Position numbers and translations under genes: made by a program
Source of the DNA: Isoetes taiwanensis
Lineage: Eukaryota > Streptophyta > Lycopodiopsida > Isoetales > Isoetaceae
Reading direction: 5' to 3'
Length of the DNA: 64,000 bases
Assembly (NCBI GenBank): GCA_021234155.1
Contig: JAJEKV010000021.1
Location: forward strand, 18,087,710 to 18,151,709
The notes under the pieces: generated by a model
What the model saw: only the letters and a program-made list of their open reading frames with translations
What the model was told of the DNA's origin: nothing
The model's database searches: none
Shown here: positions 9,551 through 23,168 of the stretch, piece by piece
Position numbering within the stretch: position 1 is the stretch's first letter
Layout of the letters: each line of letters opens with the position of its first letter

Positions 9551-12500
9551 ATGGTTAACCGCATCGTGAACAATCTTCCGCCACCTTTTGTTTCCTCTAG
9601 TACGTCTACCTCAGATGGAACACGTGACGCAGATGCTTCTCCAACTCCTACCTCGACAAGGTCCTTGTTGCTGCTCGAAGACACTCCGAGTCCAGTAACT
9701 AGTAGATTGCCACCACCTTTCCAACCCTCTCCAAGTCCAGTAGGAAACAGACTACCCTCTCCTTTCATTGCCTCATCAGTTGCACGTTTCGCTTAGACAA
9801 ACAAGGACTGCAACACGCTCAGAAGACTGCGAGATTCTACACCGCTTCTCCCACCACGACTTCACTACAAATGAAGATGATCCAGCATCATCTACTCCTC
9901 TTCACACAACCGTAGTGACACATGGGTTTGCAGAATTCCAGTCTGTTGTAAGGGACATGTTTCAACGAACTCCTCATGAAGAAGCTGCAACAACATTTGC
10001 TGGCACGTCGTCTTATGACCCATCTCCTTCATTCAATATTGTGCCTCCGAGTTATCCGGGTACAGCTTCACGTGGTTTGTTTTCCTCTGCAAGCATACCA
10101 CTAAGGGCACAGGAGGTCACCCCTAGAGTAGAAGTCTCATCAGAAGATGAAGACACCAATGAGGTGCACCGAGATTACACTTTCTCCAGCCAGTCCTCCA
10201 AGAAATTCAAGGTGGATTTTAGTTCAAGAGCATGCTCCTCTATAAGAAGGAAAAACCTTATGGACGAGCACAAAATGAGGAGACTTTTCAGAACTAAATG
10301 TTGTTCATTGGGTTGTATCAACAAATTTAACATGTCTAAATTACGAGCAGTTAGAGACAACTACAGTTCAATGATATTGGCATATCAGAATGCCTACTTG
10401 GCTTATTATATAAGACCTGATCACAATACCTTCTTACACTACATTAACCGTGAATAAGTCTGCCAAAAATGCTTTATGGTTGTCCATCATTTAGGGTCCA
10501 CCAGAATGTCTTGAATGCACAAAAGACTGGATAAAAACCTAGCAATTGATGATCACTGTGGATCAAGAAGAGTTATAACTATGCATGCCCTCGCTGTTGT
10601 GTCATGGATGGAGAAATATTTTAGAGAAATATGTGAAAATTTGCCTAACAGCAACATGTATCATTTGACGGATAACATCACAAAAAAGATGTCTTCAACG
10701 AATACAAAGAGACTTGCATTCAGTTTCAACACATCTCTGACTCACACTTCACTAGACTGTGGAAAAGTGAATTCGATCTTGTGAAAATTCTCAGGAGACA
10801 CAGAATGTTTGTTTGCTCAAGGTGTGCAGAATTGAAGAGTCAATGAGAAACTGCAAAGACAGAGGTCGAAAGAAGTAAGCTCAAGTTCTCTACTCTCTCA
10901 CTTGTTTAAAGCAATGTTTTGACCTGATTTCTTCAACAGATAATGTGCAACAGAACCTTGCCAGACATCGTGAACAACAAGCAGCAGAGAGAAGAAAACT
11001 TGCCAAGCACAGAAAAAAAGCTCTCGAACGTCCACTGCAATATATGTTCATTGTAATCGATGGAATGGATAAGAAAAAAAACTACTCTACCCCATTTCTT
11101 GAATATTCCTAAAGATGTACCAGAGGAATGTTTTGTTAAGGTCCACCTTGTAGGAGCTATGGTCTTCAAAGGAAGTCTAAAGTGCAAAGTATTTTTGACG
11201 TATCCAAACTTGCATGATGACTCGAACCTCACAATTACAATTCTTAACAAGGTCCTGTGCGAGCAAGAGCAATTACCACCAGTGCTCTACCTGCAACTTG
11301 ACAATACTACAAGGGAGAACAAGCATCAAACACTCTTTGCTTACTGTGCCATGTTAGTGGAGGTAGGGATCTCTAGAAAAGTCAAGCTCGGATTCTTATT
11401 TGTAGGCCACACTTGTGCGCCTTAGAAGGAAGAAGGCTTTTTGTCTTCCTACTTTAGTTCGAATTATTGATCCTACCTTAGTTCGAATTATTGAAGATTC
11501 TTACACTCCTGTTCCAGTGATTGAGCATCTTAAAGAGACTGCTGACTTCAGAGAGTTTGTTTTCTCTCAACGTTCAGACAGAGAACAGGCTGTGGGGTAA
11601 AAGCATGTTAGGGTGTCCCTTAAAAAGTATTATTTAGTGACTAAAAAAGTACCTAAAAAGGTACCCAGGACTGGGTACTGGGTACCTGTATAATATGTCA
11701 ATAAAAGGTACATTTTAAAACTTTTATATATATTTTGGTCTTCGATAGCATTATATTTATCCTAACTTTGAATATTAATGCGTCCTTGACTTTTATTTTG
11801 AACTTTTGTACTAGTTTTAATGAAAAGAAAAATGAGAAAGTACCCAGTTCTAAAGTACCTAGTGTATGTACTTTTGCAGGTTCCAAAAGTGGTACACCTT
11901 AACATGCTTTTACCCTGTGAACAAGTTGAATGATCTCATCTTTCAACATCACATCAAGTTCTACTTGAAGGATGGACAAAGCTTCTTACAGGGGAAGAAG
12001 TATATCATAACCAAGAACTGGAGTCCACCAGAGGGATTGCGCTTCCTTAAATCTATTCCAGACACTTGCTTTGTAGAACGAGCTGAGCAACTTCCTCTCA
12101 AAAATCCTAAAAAGTCCAAGCAGAAGAAAAGTACCCCAGTCACATCCTTAAAAGCCATTGAAATTGGAATTTCCTCAGACTTTAAGTACTTCTTAGAAGA
12201 AGATCGGATGTGGTGGAGAAACTTCTTTCTTGAACAAAAAATTGTTATGCAAAACCTAGCTCTAAGACAGTTGCAAGAGCCATTTCAATGGCCTAACACC
12301 TTCCATCAACCCCAGCACCAGGCAGATCCAAGCAATGCTACAGTAGCACCTGTAGTAGAGGAAGACGAGGATCGAGTCATGTACCTCAGACCAAGTCGTA
12401 GGAATGAGCCTCAAGGTAATATCACAGAAATTGCCAAAGGTATGCTGATTGCTCTTCCAACTGAGGAGGATGACAAAGTCGACCTTTTTGGATAGCAAAA

Positions 12501-12952
12501 GTACTTGATACATTCAAGGAGGAAGGCCTAGTCACTAAACTTAAGATTCATTGGCTTGCAACACGCTCAGAAAATGCCTTTGAAGGTAGATATGAGTTAG
12601 AAATGAGAAGCCAAGGAAAAGGGAGAAAGTCCAAGAAAGTGGGTTGTAGGGATGGGCCGAATCTAAGTGACGTGACTATATTGTGCTATGATTTCAAATT
12701 GAAATCTGACAATCGTCTACGCCAGAGGACTATCAATTTGCTTAAAAAGGCTTGTAATTACGAGGAAGAGGATGAAGAAGGGAGTGGTGGTGGCAATGCT
12801 TCACCATCTGTTGATAAAGAGAAGGACGAAAACTCAAGCACTTCCTCGAGTGACAGTGAAAGAAGTGAAGATGATGAGGATGGCATAAATGAACATGATG
12901 ACATGCTAGATCCATCCCTCATCACTCCTCACACTTTTGTACATAACTAAGT
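9551..12952 (+). pseudogene. D1: decayed DUF7869-type transposase-like gene
   Basis: The first supported coding exon follows the acceptor TTTTGCAG at ~9541 and opens at ATG 9551 with a Pro/Ser-rich N-terminus. The block CSLGCINKFNMSKLRAVRDNY (about 10300-10380) is the Cys-containing segment seen in this family. Then come FIVIDGMD (near 11045), LYLQLDNTTRENK (near 11290) and FVGHT (near 11400), matching the first two catalytic-type Asp blocks and the start of the third block of the better copy at 37 kb. After GHT the expected HEDID box is deleted. An in-frame continuation IEHLKETADFREF follows, and the C-terminal region runs from 11930 to 12950. Frame breaks occur near 9780, in a poly-A run at ~11070, and elsewhere. 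It lies head to head with copy A. Confidence 0.65.
11593..11917. mobile_element. Short MITE inserted in D1
   Basis: A ~325-bp AT-rich insert interrupts D1 between the ADFREF region and the segment starting NKLNDLIFQHHIKF. Its ends are inverted repeats: left GGGGTAAAAGCATGTTAGGG and right, reverse-complemented, CAGGGTAAAAGCATGTTAAG. The CAGGGT terminus matches that of the full hAT element at 17613. Flanks GAACAGGCTG and GAACAAGTTG look like an aged target duplication. It contains GGTACC-rich sequence and no coding potential. Confidence 0.6.
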
Positions 12953-13027
12953 CTTAGAAAAAGACTGTAAATTTTGCATGTGAATATGAAGATTTTATCT
13001 TCACATTTTGAGAATACTACAATTTCA

Positions 13028-13407
13028 GTTTCGGTGGATTATATGGACTTCTCGATGCTCTTGAAAGGATATATTTGCCAGATCCACTAGAATACCTTGA
13101 TGCGTGCCTGCAACTCCAAATACATACCAAACAAAACATAAGCAAAAGACGAAATATGAACGAAGAAGAAATCTTACATGACACCAAGAGCTTTCTTCCA
13201 ACAGCACGCCATGTTAAAATGTGGAAGGCAACAGATCCACTTCCTTTCACCCCTTCCAAGCTCTTTACAGATAGAGGCGACCAGGATTTAGTGGGTAACA
13301 TCTTGGGCTTCCAAACCATAGCATTCAATTGTAGAGACCATTTTGTAGTCCCAAATAACCTCGGAACTCCTCTCCCGAAGCCTCATCCTAATTGGATGCA
13401 GCATTAG
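13028..13407 (+). CDS. Hypothetical exon, unknown
   Basis: An open frame follows the acceptor-like ACAATTTCAG and starts FGGLYGLLDALERIYLPDPL; it ends at TAG 13405-13407 after PKPHPNWMQH. Amino-acid composition looks natural (mixed charged and hydrophobic residues, Pro-containing loops), but I recognise no domain. It lies just downstream of D1 on the same strand and could be a further part of that element or an unrelated captured exon. Confidence 0.3.
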
Positions 13408-15088
13408 GTCCCTTTGGGATAGGTAAGAATATCATAGCATCCCTTAAAGACGATCCATTAAGTGTCGGCTTTTCGAGCTAAAATTTAGTTTCATAACTGG
13501 GCAGGGTCTACTCCCTTTGCCTTTGATCATAACATTCATTAGCTAATTTGTCCCCTCTTTTACATCTAAATACATCAAGCCTCAGCTAGTTATTTAGCTT
13601 CAAAGTTGTATGGTTCAATGATCTAGAATCTTAGAGCATGCACAATCTACTTCCATTTGTTCCATGGCTAGTCCTAGAGTTTAGAATTCTAATATTTTCT
13701 TTATTTGCAAATTAGAACATCCAAAAAGGTACTTAAAATCACAAAGAACATTCAAAGAAGTGACTTGAATCACAAAGAAGAAAGAACGTAATAAAAGAAA
13801 CAATACATTCATAAAACAAAGCATTCAACAGAATCTTAAACAGATATGTGCCGCACAGAAATATTGTGGTTCGAGAAGGTTATAGTTGTAAGAGGAAAGC
13901 CCAAAATTCCTATAAAAAATATCCATCTTCACGTCACAATCATTGTTTTGAAAATGATTCAAAGCATCATTTCATTTGACGGATTACTTTATTTGCAAGT
14001 TATATAAATAGCAATCTAGAGGACTAGGGTATGGTTGCCTTCCTTGGCACATGGACCCGTCATCGCTCACCCCCCCTCCCTTTAACATATGTTGCAGGCC
14101 GTTAAAATAAAAAATCAATGGCTAAGATTTGATGTCATGATAACAGGGTCTATCCACCATGGTTTATGGGCCCATCCCCCACGATTTATAGGCTCCTCAC
14201 TAAAAGTGTCATAACTTCTCTTTCCCATCTTTGTTTAGCACATGGACACGTGCATTTGAAAGCTATTTGAAAGAGCTTTCTGAGGATATAGACATCTGCC
14301 ACGTTTTCCTCCTAAATCTCTTGAAAAGCTTCAAAGAAGTTGATGGAAACCCCTGCGCGCTAGGAAGGAGACCTGCCTCACGGAGGGGGCCATTACAACC
14401 CCTCCTCTTCCGCCTACTCTAACTTTTTTTAGAAATGTCAAAATCAGGCGATTTTTTGTTCATATGAAACAAAACACATTAGGTATCCAAAAAACATGTT
14501 TTCAACAAATTTTGAGTTTGATCGTGCCTCCATTTTTAAGTCTGCCTCTTAAGTGCACGAAACATGGCGACCACGAAACTATAGAAAAGGTGGGACTTGC
14601 AAATTTTTTGTTTGCAAAGCTATCAGACACACACACAACTACATTGCCGGGACTCGCAAACATGTTTGCAGGCCAACTGGTCTAGGACACACACACACAC
14701 AACACGACATTGCCCTTTGAATCGAGGATATCTCCATGTCATTTTGTGATCGCCAAAGGAGAAGAAAAGAAAAGACAAGTAAATGAGACATTGCTCTTTC
14801 TTCACAAGCTCTGCCAAGCTCTCCCGTTGCATTGTAACAACCAGCTTGTATTATCTTGCCAAGGACTAATCAAATACTTTTTGCAACAAAATTAATCCAC
14901 TATATATTCAATTCAGTTATACGTGACCATTACATTCAACAATACATTCATATCATCTTGGGATCAGCTTTAGAATAAGTTCGCAACTCATGTTTAATCA
15001 TTTTATCGGACATTCATATGAAGGTTCATCCCCAATGTATTATTATTCAATTCATGCTAGCACTGCAATCTGTGAATTCTATAACTTC
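13408..15088. other. Intergenic, no gene seen
   Basis: No supported coding region, apart from a short (CA)n tract near 14627-14703. This is the 3' flank of the P450 gene that ends at 15089 on the minus strand. Confidence 0.4.
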
Positions 15089-17150
15089 TCACATAGTCTC
15101 TAACCTCTCACACATAACTGGCATGCCATGCTGTGGTCTCAAAGTAACCTTAGCGGTTGGATTGTGTATGTAACTTGGGGAGAGATGAAATTTGAACCTA
15201 CACAAAATAATGGCCAATACAATCTTAGCTTCCATAACAGCAAAAGTTTGGCCAACACAAACGCGAGGCCCAGATACAAAAGGTATGAATGCCACCGGAT
15301 GTTTGCAGGCATTTGCAATACCATCAGCAAATCGATTTGGATTAAACTCGTTTACATCAGGACCCCATAGGGAGGGGTCGTGATGAACTGCAAGAATGGG
15401 GATGATCAGTCCAGTTCCCTTTGGAATTAGCAACCTCCCGAGGTGAATGTCTTTGGCAGCACTCCTATTCACTAAAGTTACTGGAGGATACAGTCGTAAC
15501 GTTTCATTGATCACCATTGTAACCTGACATAACAATAGCCATAAGCATCACTAGCGTATGATGGTCAAAAATATATCTGGAATGTATAGAAGAACAAGAA
15601 CTTACAATCTTCAGCTTCCCAAGTATTTCAGCATCTGGCAGATTGCCCTTACAGACTTCCTGTACTTCGTTACGCGAAAGATCTTGCCACATAGGGTACT
15701 TCGCTAAAAGCATTAAACTCCATGTTAACAAGGTAGATGTTGTTTCATGGCCAGCGAGATAGAATGTCTTGCATTCTTCTATTAATTTCTTATTCCCAAA
15801 GTTCCCATGACTCTTCTCACCAACTGCTGCCTCTGTTAGCATAAGCCCCAAAAGATCATTTCCATAGTCATGATTGTGTATTAAGCTCCTTGCTTTAACC
15901 ATGTCTCCAAGTATAGAGTTAAGTTGTTTCTTTATATTCCTGATCTGCAGATTAATAGGAATAGGAATCAATCTGCAAATAAATGAGAACGTCAACCTCT
16001 TTGCTCATGCATCCATAGCAGCAGAAGTATTTTTTATATGTCACATTCTTGGTTAGATAGCCTTTGCGTAAATTTAGTGCAAACTATATCTGCATTGTGA
16101 TATCCATAGACTTTACGAATGATGGTGCTCAGATGTCATTTGAAATTTGAATCACAACTATAATTCATAATACAGACAGAGATTTAATTTTCGTGGTATG
16201 GTTGCAACAGAATATAGATGATGTCATATGGAGGTTAGCTTCGGAACAATATTGCTAAGAACCTAGGCAATAAAATATGCAAGCCCAATTCGATTCAACA
16301 CACAACAGAAAAGTTGGAGAAAAGATAGAGCATGTTACCTGCCACCAGGAAGCAAATACAGTCGTCGGGCCTTAGGTAGAATGCGTCCTAAAGAGTTCAT
16401 AAGTTCAAACACCTTCTGTCCCTTCTCATAGCTGCTCCCAAATGCAGTGTGCGATATTATATCTGCAGTCAAGCAGTTAAACTGCCCTGAAACCTCAATT
16501 TCTGCTGAACCATGCTCATCAATAGCTAGCTCCCATTTTTGCACCATCTCTAAGGTGCAGTTGACCATGGCACACACCATTGCCTACACTTACAACAAGG
16601 ATCACAATATATGCTATATTCATAATGCTAATCAGAATGATAGAATAATTGGTACCTTGAGCTTCTCTGCATGAAATGCAGGAGACACGATTCGTCTTCT
16701 CTGTGCCCAATCCTCTCCATCTGCAGTTATTAGACCATTTCCAGTAAGATCCTCTATAAATTTAAGCAACATGGGGCTTTTGCCAAAATGGCCTGATTTC
16801 TTAGAGAGGACATCCCTTATCATATCCGGGTCATGTATGACCAACCTTGGCTCATCCCCAAACCATGTCAAGCATGGTTTGCCATACTGTTCGGAAAAGA
16901 ATTTAAGATCAGGCAGAACATGGTCAACAATATCATGTGTGACTTCGCTGAAATCGTTGAGACGAGCTTTTGCTCTCAGATCAAAAATCTGCAGCATATT
17001 GCCAACCAAGGGAAGTGACGGAGGCCCTGTGATACCCTGCTGCAAGAAAAGAGCTCTGATATGTCGAGGCCAGAGGAAGTAATGCTTGAAGAGGCGCCAT
17101 AGATTCCAGACAAAGAGAGTTGCAAGCCCATATAGAATCCATGCGGCCAT
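15089..17150 (-). CDS. Cytochrome P450, CYP72 clan (P450-1), four exons
   Basis: Exons 17150-16656, 16583-16339, 15972-15606 and 15523-15089 all have GT-AG junctions and matching phases, and join to 513 codons, normal for a plant P450. An N-terminal membrane anchor (WILYGLATLFVWNLW) is followed by the Pro-rich hinge GPPSLPLVGN. The oxygen-binding helix is AGHETT (residues ~320-325), the K-helix is ETLR (~376-379), then FNPNRF, and the heme loop is FVSGPRVCVG with the Cys ligand at ~458. The SGPRxCxGQ heme loop and overall pattern fit the CYP72 clan (CYP709/714/735-like), whose members hydroxylate hormones or specialised metabolites at the ER; the substrate cannot be told. No disabling change is seen. 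Its closest relative in the window is the P450 at 61.1-63.2 kb. Confidence 0.93.
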
Positions 17151-17604
17151 GGTGAGATCTTAACAGATCAAGGGGAAGACACGAAAACATTTCCAAGGGC
17201 ATGCTCCTTATCTCGCCATCCGGCAAGGTTTGGTCTATTCTTGCATGACCCCACTTCATAATTTCATGGCCCTCCATCAAGGACCATCAAGAATCTAATC
17301 TAGCAAATACAATACTACAAAGACCAGACCTAGTTAGAATTTGAGAATTTATCTTCCCTGGTTTGAACCAGGCCCAGAAGGTTTGCTGTAGATCTTTTGC
17401 TAAGATTTTGGGCAAAGGTTTTATTGGGTGATTGCTTTTTTTTTTTTTAGTGGCTTTTATTGCAATGGTTCGTCTTCTTGCTATTTTGTTAGTTTCCTTT
17501 CTACGTTCTCGGGGGACAGGGGCCGGATTCATGCATGTGGCCCCTATTCCAATCTGGAAGGTCCTGGCTTGCGGGATGTGGCTGAGGGGATTGCAGTGGC
17601 GGTT

Positions 17605-17612
17605 CACATGTC
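17605..17612 (+). repeat. Left 8-bp target-site duplication of the hAT element
   Basis: CACATGTC immediately precedes the CAGGGT terminus. The identical 8-mer follows the other end at 23161-23168. Eight base pairs is the hAT hallmark. Confidence 0.93.
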
Positions 17613-20600
17613 CAGGGTAAATTTTAAGGCCCTTAAATGTTTTATGATTGCATTAAGGGTTGGCTAAACTATGGAAAATACCAAAAGCTCAATAATTTGT
17701 GTTTGGCGAATTTTGATGAAATAGAGCTCTTGAATTATCTTTCAACTTGGCTAAAGTTCAAAGATTATAGCTTCTACGTATTCTTGTGTTGGCGATTTTT
17801 TGGTGGTAGTTAAAAATACAAGTTTTTACCTTCATTTTCTAAGTGTGTTTCATTGGTTTCCTAAACTCCCATTGAACGAAGTGCGTTTCATGGTTTCGTT
17901 AAAACGATAAGTGCAATATGCCTTAAAATATTGTAAAGTACATAAGTCTAGAATTTTATCCTCAATTATCCATTTCCAAGCTATACTATTTTGTAGTAGT
18001 GCTTAACATCTTTCGCACTACGTCTAGCATTTTATCCTCAATTGCCCATTTTATCCTCTACACGAAATTGAGATATCTTCAACCCTACAATATCTATGTA
18101 CATCTAATGGTGGATCTAATAGGGGTTCACTCGATTTTCTGACTATTTGATCCCTGTATCTATCTCGAACTCCTATCTCGATCTTGTTTCACGTTTGTAC
18201 AGTGTAGATCTATGAGTTAGATATATTAGAAAGGGTGGCATGTTTTTAGTTGTAAATTTTTTGACATTGGAGATGATTTTAAATGTGATATGTAAATTAT
18301 AAAAGTAATGTGAACATTTGCAATGGTAATGCCCTCAAATAAAAATATTATATATCATATATCAGAGGTCGAATGTTACTGTAGCAATGGAAAACGACCG
18401 ATTTTGCCTAATCCCTCCATTCTAAGATGCCAAGATTCCTTGTCAATTGGAATGCAAGAATGATGTACATGATATCATGTTAACTACTAGGTTTAGATTG
18501 CTAGAATAAACTTCCAAATGAATATTAGGTTTAGCTATATTGCTGGAATGGGATAAGCTAGCAATAAGGCAAATTACCTAAACTTCCTAAGGTCCATTTA
18601 ATTATCCCATTTGTCAACATTCCTATGCATCCGTCCATTAAATAACAAACGAAATCTTATTAAATAAGCTTTCGTCCTAATCTTGTACCTAGATGTACCT
18701 CGTAGGAAGATGTTCCTATTAAGATTCCATTTACCAGATGCCTTGTACAGACTAGGATTCCGTCTAGTTCGTAGGCAGGATTTAATCTAGGTACAATTGC
18801 CTTATAATTTAGATGTAAATTTAAATGGGATAAGCTAGCAATAACACAAATGGGCATTATCCGTTTTGTACAGACATGTAATCCGTTGGCATTTAAAACG
18901 TCAACGTTAACTCTATTTTCAGGCTTCACAGACCTCCAACGGCACCAATTTTCAGTAATCCGGCCTTGGGCATTTTGATCTTCATGTACATAGACTTTTT
19001 ACTTGCAGTCTGGACGTGGCTTTAAAACTTCCTGAGCCTAAACTTTCAGTCAAGCTTTTAAACTTTCTGATACAACCTGCTTATAAATAAGTGAACTTCT
19101 GAACTTCTGAACTTCTGAACTTCTGAACTTCTGATATCAATGAACTTCTGATAGCATTTTTTTATGGTAGTGTTTAAGCACATCAGCATAAAATTTATGC
19201 AGCTTAGAAAGTACAATGCCTACCATTGTGCATGTCTTCCTGAATTTTCCATTATGCATGTCTATGGAAAATAACATTGCATCAACACAGATCTAAGAGT
19301 CTGCAAGATAGATTGCATGTGTTCAAAGTCCACAAATATAAATAGCGGCTTATAGAAGTAAACTATGACGTAGAAAATGATCGTTTCATTTCATTTATAC
19401 CGGAGCTGTTGGCACATGATTTCCCATCAGAAAATAATTGACACTTCCAATTATCTGTCAACAAAGTAATAAATGAAACTTCAAGGGATATAGAGCTGGC
19501 TCCCTTGAAAACAACATGCACAAGGACCTGTTACAGAATACAGATTATACCAACAAGTTCTGATCAGTTGCAGTTTACTTAAACAGACCTGACTGTTTTG
19601 CAACATTCACAGCACATGCATATTACAATAGAAACTTCTACAAAAATCAACTTGAGGTCTAAATATTGCAAGAAAAGGACACACCTTCAAGTCTAGTTGA
19701 GACTGCGAAGTTCCCATAAATTTCCGTCATGAGATGGATCATTGCCAACCTCGTCATCCATTATGGTTGTGTTCACGCTAACACCTTCAACATGTGTTTT
19801 GGAAACTCCACGGCGTTTGCAATCTTCTTTCCAAAGCTCATAAACCATTTCATAAGGAAAATTATCTAACTCATAATCACAACTGTATATTCTTAATGCT
19901 GCATCTAAGCTACCATCTAATCTGTTCCGCAGCTTGTTTTTTATGAAGGTCATCGTACTAAAGCATCTTTCATCCACCACGCTGCCAAGAATCATACACA
20001 AACATAGTTCTGCCAATTTGAAGTACTCAGAAAGAGCAATGCGTAACACGCTATTGGAACCTAGCAGCTGCCAAAGACGACTTGCACTACCAAATTCAGA
20101 AGGTTTCTCAAGTTCTTTGACCTGCTCGTACATTGTAGTGCCGAAGAGCTTGGATTGGATCTTAAGTTGTTCCCAATCCAAAATTCCATCAATGGCTTCA
20201 GAGCCAATAGTCTTGCTGGAGCAGAAATACTCCTGGATGGTTTCTGATTTTTCTACAAAGTTCTTTGATATTGTTGACTGGCCATGTGCATTAATCCAAA
20301 ATTGGGGAAAAACAATACCAGTTGCGATAAGTACATTTTCAGGTGGAAAACGTGAGCGCAACTCAGTGACCAAGTCATTTGTGACCTACATACAATCCAG
20401 AAGTATTAGAAAACATACAATTTCAAAATTAGAAAGGATTTCCTCTCTTTTTTCCAAATTATGTCTACGAGATGATTGAAATACTTACTTGTCTCATATG
20501 AAGCTTAACCTTTTCCACATACTCAGGCATATCAGAATTCTTAAAGTCGCATTTTCGATAATGACCTCCTCTACCTCCTTTCTTTCTAACATACGTTCGA

Positions 20601-23160
20601 ATAAATTTACCTTTTACGTAGATGGATAATATGCCACTAGGATCGTATTGCAAAAAGCTTTCTTGTGATCCAACTGCTGCCATCTTATTCCATAGGACAA
20701 ATAAATCTTTATGCAACTGGAAGCAAGATTCTCCGGTCAACCTATTATCAAGATATAGATTCTGAAGCTCTGTCTGCATCATTTTCCTAGCCAGTGTGTA
20801 TTCAGGAATGAAAATATTCTTATCCTGCGAAATCTTTATCAGATAATTCAACTTGGACAAAAGAGGCTTCAATGCAAACAATGTTAGAATAGTTTCAAAG
20901 TCTGTCAGAATTTGTAAAAGTTCGCTCGCTTTCTGTGCAGTATTACTGTCTTCATCAAAACTCATCTCATCTAATAAACCAACCAATGAGACGTATTCTT
21001 CGCAGAGACGTTTGACAGGCCCGTGTAAAGAAATCCAGCGTGTGGTTACATCCTTCAAAAGTTTCTTTCCATCAGTCAATCCATCAGCAAAAGCTCGAAA
21101 TGCTGCACACCTTTTGGAACTCTTACTAAAAAATTTATACGAGGTTCTAACGGCCAATTCTACCTTGGCAACAAGCGGAGAATCTGAAATTGTCTTGTAT
21201 GCCAAGTTTGTTCTATGGCTCATGCAATGAATCACGTTCAAATAAGGTGCAAGCTTAGACTGCAACCTTACCCCTAATCCAGTTCTGCTGCCTTGCATCA
21301 CGGCAGCACCATCAGCACCAAAGCAAACTAATTTTCTCGCACATTCTAACTTACTCAAGCCTGCAACATTAGATAAACTATCAAGAAGAACATTAAACAA
21401 TGCTTCTGCATCAGCACTCAGAGCAAGCTTCTGAATCCCTAAAAAGTAGGACTTGCGTTGAAAATTAACCACTGCATAAAGATGCATTGCAACCCAAGCA
21501 GTATTGTCAACTGCACTCACCTCGTCCATAGATAAAGACAAGAAATTAGCATTCTTTGCTACTGTTTTGAACTCTACCTTCAAAGCTTCATTGATATAAT
21601 TGGCGAACTCCCAGCCAGCTGAATTACTCCAATGATAAATGGGACATAAGGGAACTTTTTGGGCAAGTAAAAAAGAATGCAACTTTGGATAATCCTTCAT
21701 AGGCTTCCCATTCTTAAGCAAGTGAAAAACTGATCGCATTTGAATTACCTTGGCATCAAAGTTCAATCTATCCTGCCTGGAAAATAACATATGCAATGGA
21801 GTAAGTTTGCTCTGCTTTTGCTCAATCTTTAACAAATTATCTTTATACTCTTCCACATTTTTTCTATGCTTATTATCAGGAACCCATTCAATGACCTCTT
21901 GTTGCTCACCATTTTCATCTCGTATCATGAACCTCTTCTTGCCATGGTGTTTCATAATGCCATCATACTTGCATTGGATAAGGACATCTCTACTACGTGC
22001 CAAAGAGCAGACCTTACACCTGACCCACTCTCCTCCATCTACAATCGCTTGCTCAATATAAGGAAATTCTGTTACCCAATCTTGTCTAAAAGACCGACCA
22101 ATAGCATATGCATTTTTCCTTTTCTTCCGTAAGCCCCTAGAAGAAAGGAGTGGCGCATCATTTGAACTGTCCAAGCAACCATTCTTATCATTGCTTGAAG
22201 GTGTTATGTTACTGCATTTGGGATCTGCATCCTTTGACACATTAGAATAGTCAATTATACTTCTTTGTCGTGAAATTTCTGCTTGCTGAATTTACACAGT
22301 CCTGCAATAAATACAGAATAAAGCCGGTATGAGAAGCAAGAAAGGACTGTTTAAGAGAAGCAAGAAATATGAGAAGCCTCTTTAAGGACTGTGAGCATAG
22401 ATGCTTGATAATGCAAGCTGCATAGAAAGGAAAGGTTTCCAATAGTGCACTCTCAAGCTTTAGAACTTCTGCGATATATACCCTCAAAAACTTCTGGCTT
22501 TATAACTTCTGACAGAAACTAGAATGATAAGTGCAAGGAATTGAACACATTTATAGCAAAGATTTGATGATATCCATGGAGATTCCAGTTCAGGTAACAC
22601 AGTAACAGAACGGATCCATAAAAAATTCACACAAAATCGTCAAGCAAAATGTTTCTTTACCTGAAATACTCCATCTAAAGCAAGTGCACTGATTCGAATA
22701 TGATGTTCTGAGTTGCCTGCAAACATAAATCGAGTGCAAGCCATGAATAATATGTGCTTTGATAAACAGATAAAAGCTTTTGTATGAAAGCTTACTGATT
22801 CCTGTTATTAGCAATCCCGAATCCCCATTTTCATACAATCGAAAGACTTCAAGCTTATAATCTATAAGATCTAGATAATGATTCGTACCTCTTACGGATG
22901 AATGAAGTAGAAAAATATGGCTATTTCGTATTCTAATGGCATGCAGATCCGTCCTCATTGAAGGCGAATCGGCTCACCTACCTCGACTGTTACAATTTTC
23001 GAATGGCAAAATGTCGACAAATTTTCGAATGGAAAAATTTCATGTTGTCGATTTTTTTCTTTTTTTTAACAATGGTCCTCTATCACATTTCGCCATTTTT
23101 TTCAACCAAGGTCCTAAAATTTCGCCATTTGGCGATTAATCGCCACTCTTTGACACCCTG
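17613..23160 (-). mobile_element. Complete hAT transposon (5,548 bp)
   Basis: The ends are CAGGGT at 17613 and ACCCTG at 23160, a 6-bp terminal inverted repeat, flanked by perfect 8-bp duplications CACATGTC. Subterminal motifs GGCGAATTTT and GGCGATTT are repeated inside both ends. The element holds one transposase gene on the minus strand (19693-22240). It sits inside the coding frame of an HUH transposon gene, so it is younger than that element. A 9-bp tandem repeat (AACTTCTGA, about five copies near 19095-19135) and AT-rich non-coding DNA fill the left 2 kb. The unmutated duplication and the open transposase frame indicate a recent insertion. Confidence 0.95.
19693..22240 (-). CDS. hAT transposase (ZNF862/KIAA1586-like), two exons
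   Basis: Exons 22240-20489 and 20385-19693 join through a GT-AG intron in phase 0 to give 814 codons without a stop. A BED-like zinc finger (WVRCKVC, then MKHHGKKRF) lies near residues 72-103. The RNase H-like core shows LSLSMDE, CFGADGAAVMQG (second Asp) and CMSHRTNLAY (the C-x2-H insert), then TTRWISL. The C-terminal hAT dimerisation block reads VVDERCFSTMTFIKNKLRNRL. The order and length match hAT transposases related to the ZNF862/KIAA1586 group. It is the only transposase in the window with an unbroken frame and intact ends, so it may be active. Confidence 0.93.
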
Positions 23161-23168
23161 CACATGTC
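23161..23168 (+). repeat. Right 8-bp target-site duplication of the hAT element
   Basis: CACATGTC directly after ACCCTG at 23160; identical to 17605-17612. Confidence 0.93.

Noticed and set aside
1-13407. Possible endogenous giant-virus insertion (methyltransferase, HAD domain and unknown genes together)
   Set aside because: No capsid, polymerase, packaging ATPase or other viral hallmark genes; the genes have plant-like introns and occur as repeated transposon-like pairs.
14623-14832. Small frames around the (CA)n tract
   Set aside because: Composition-driven; no homology pattern.
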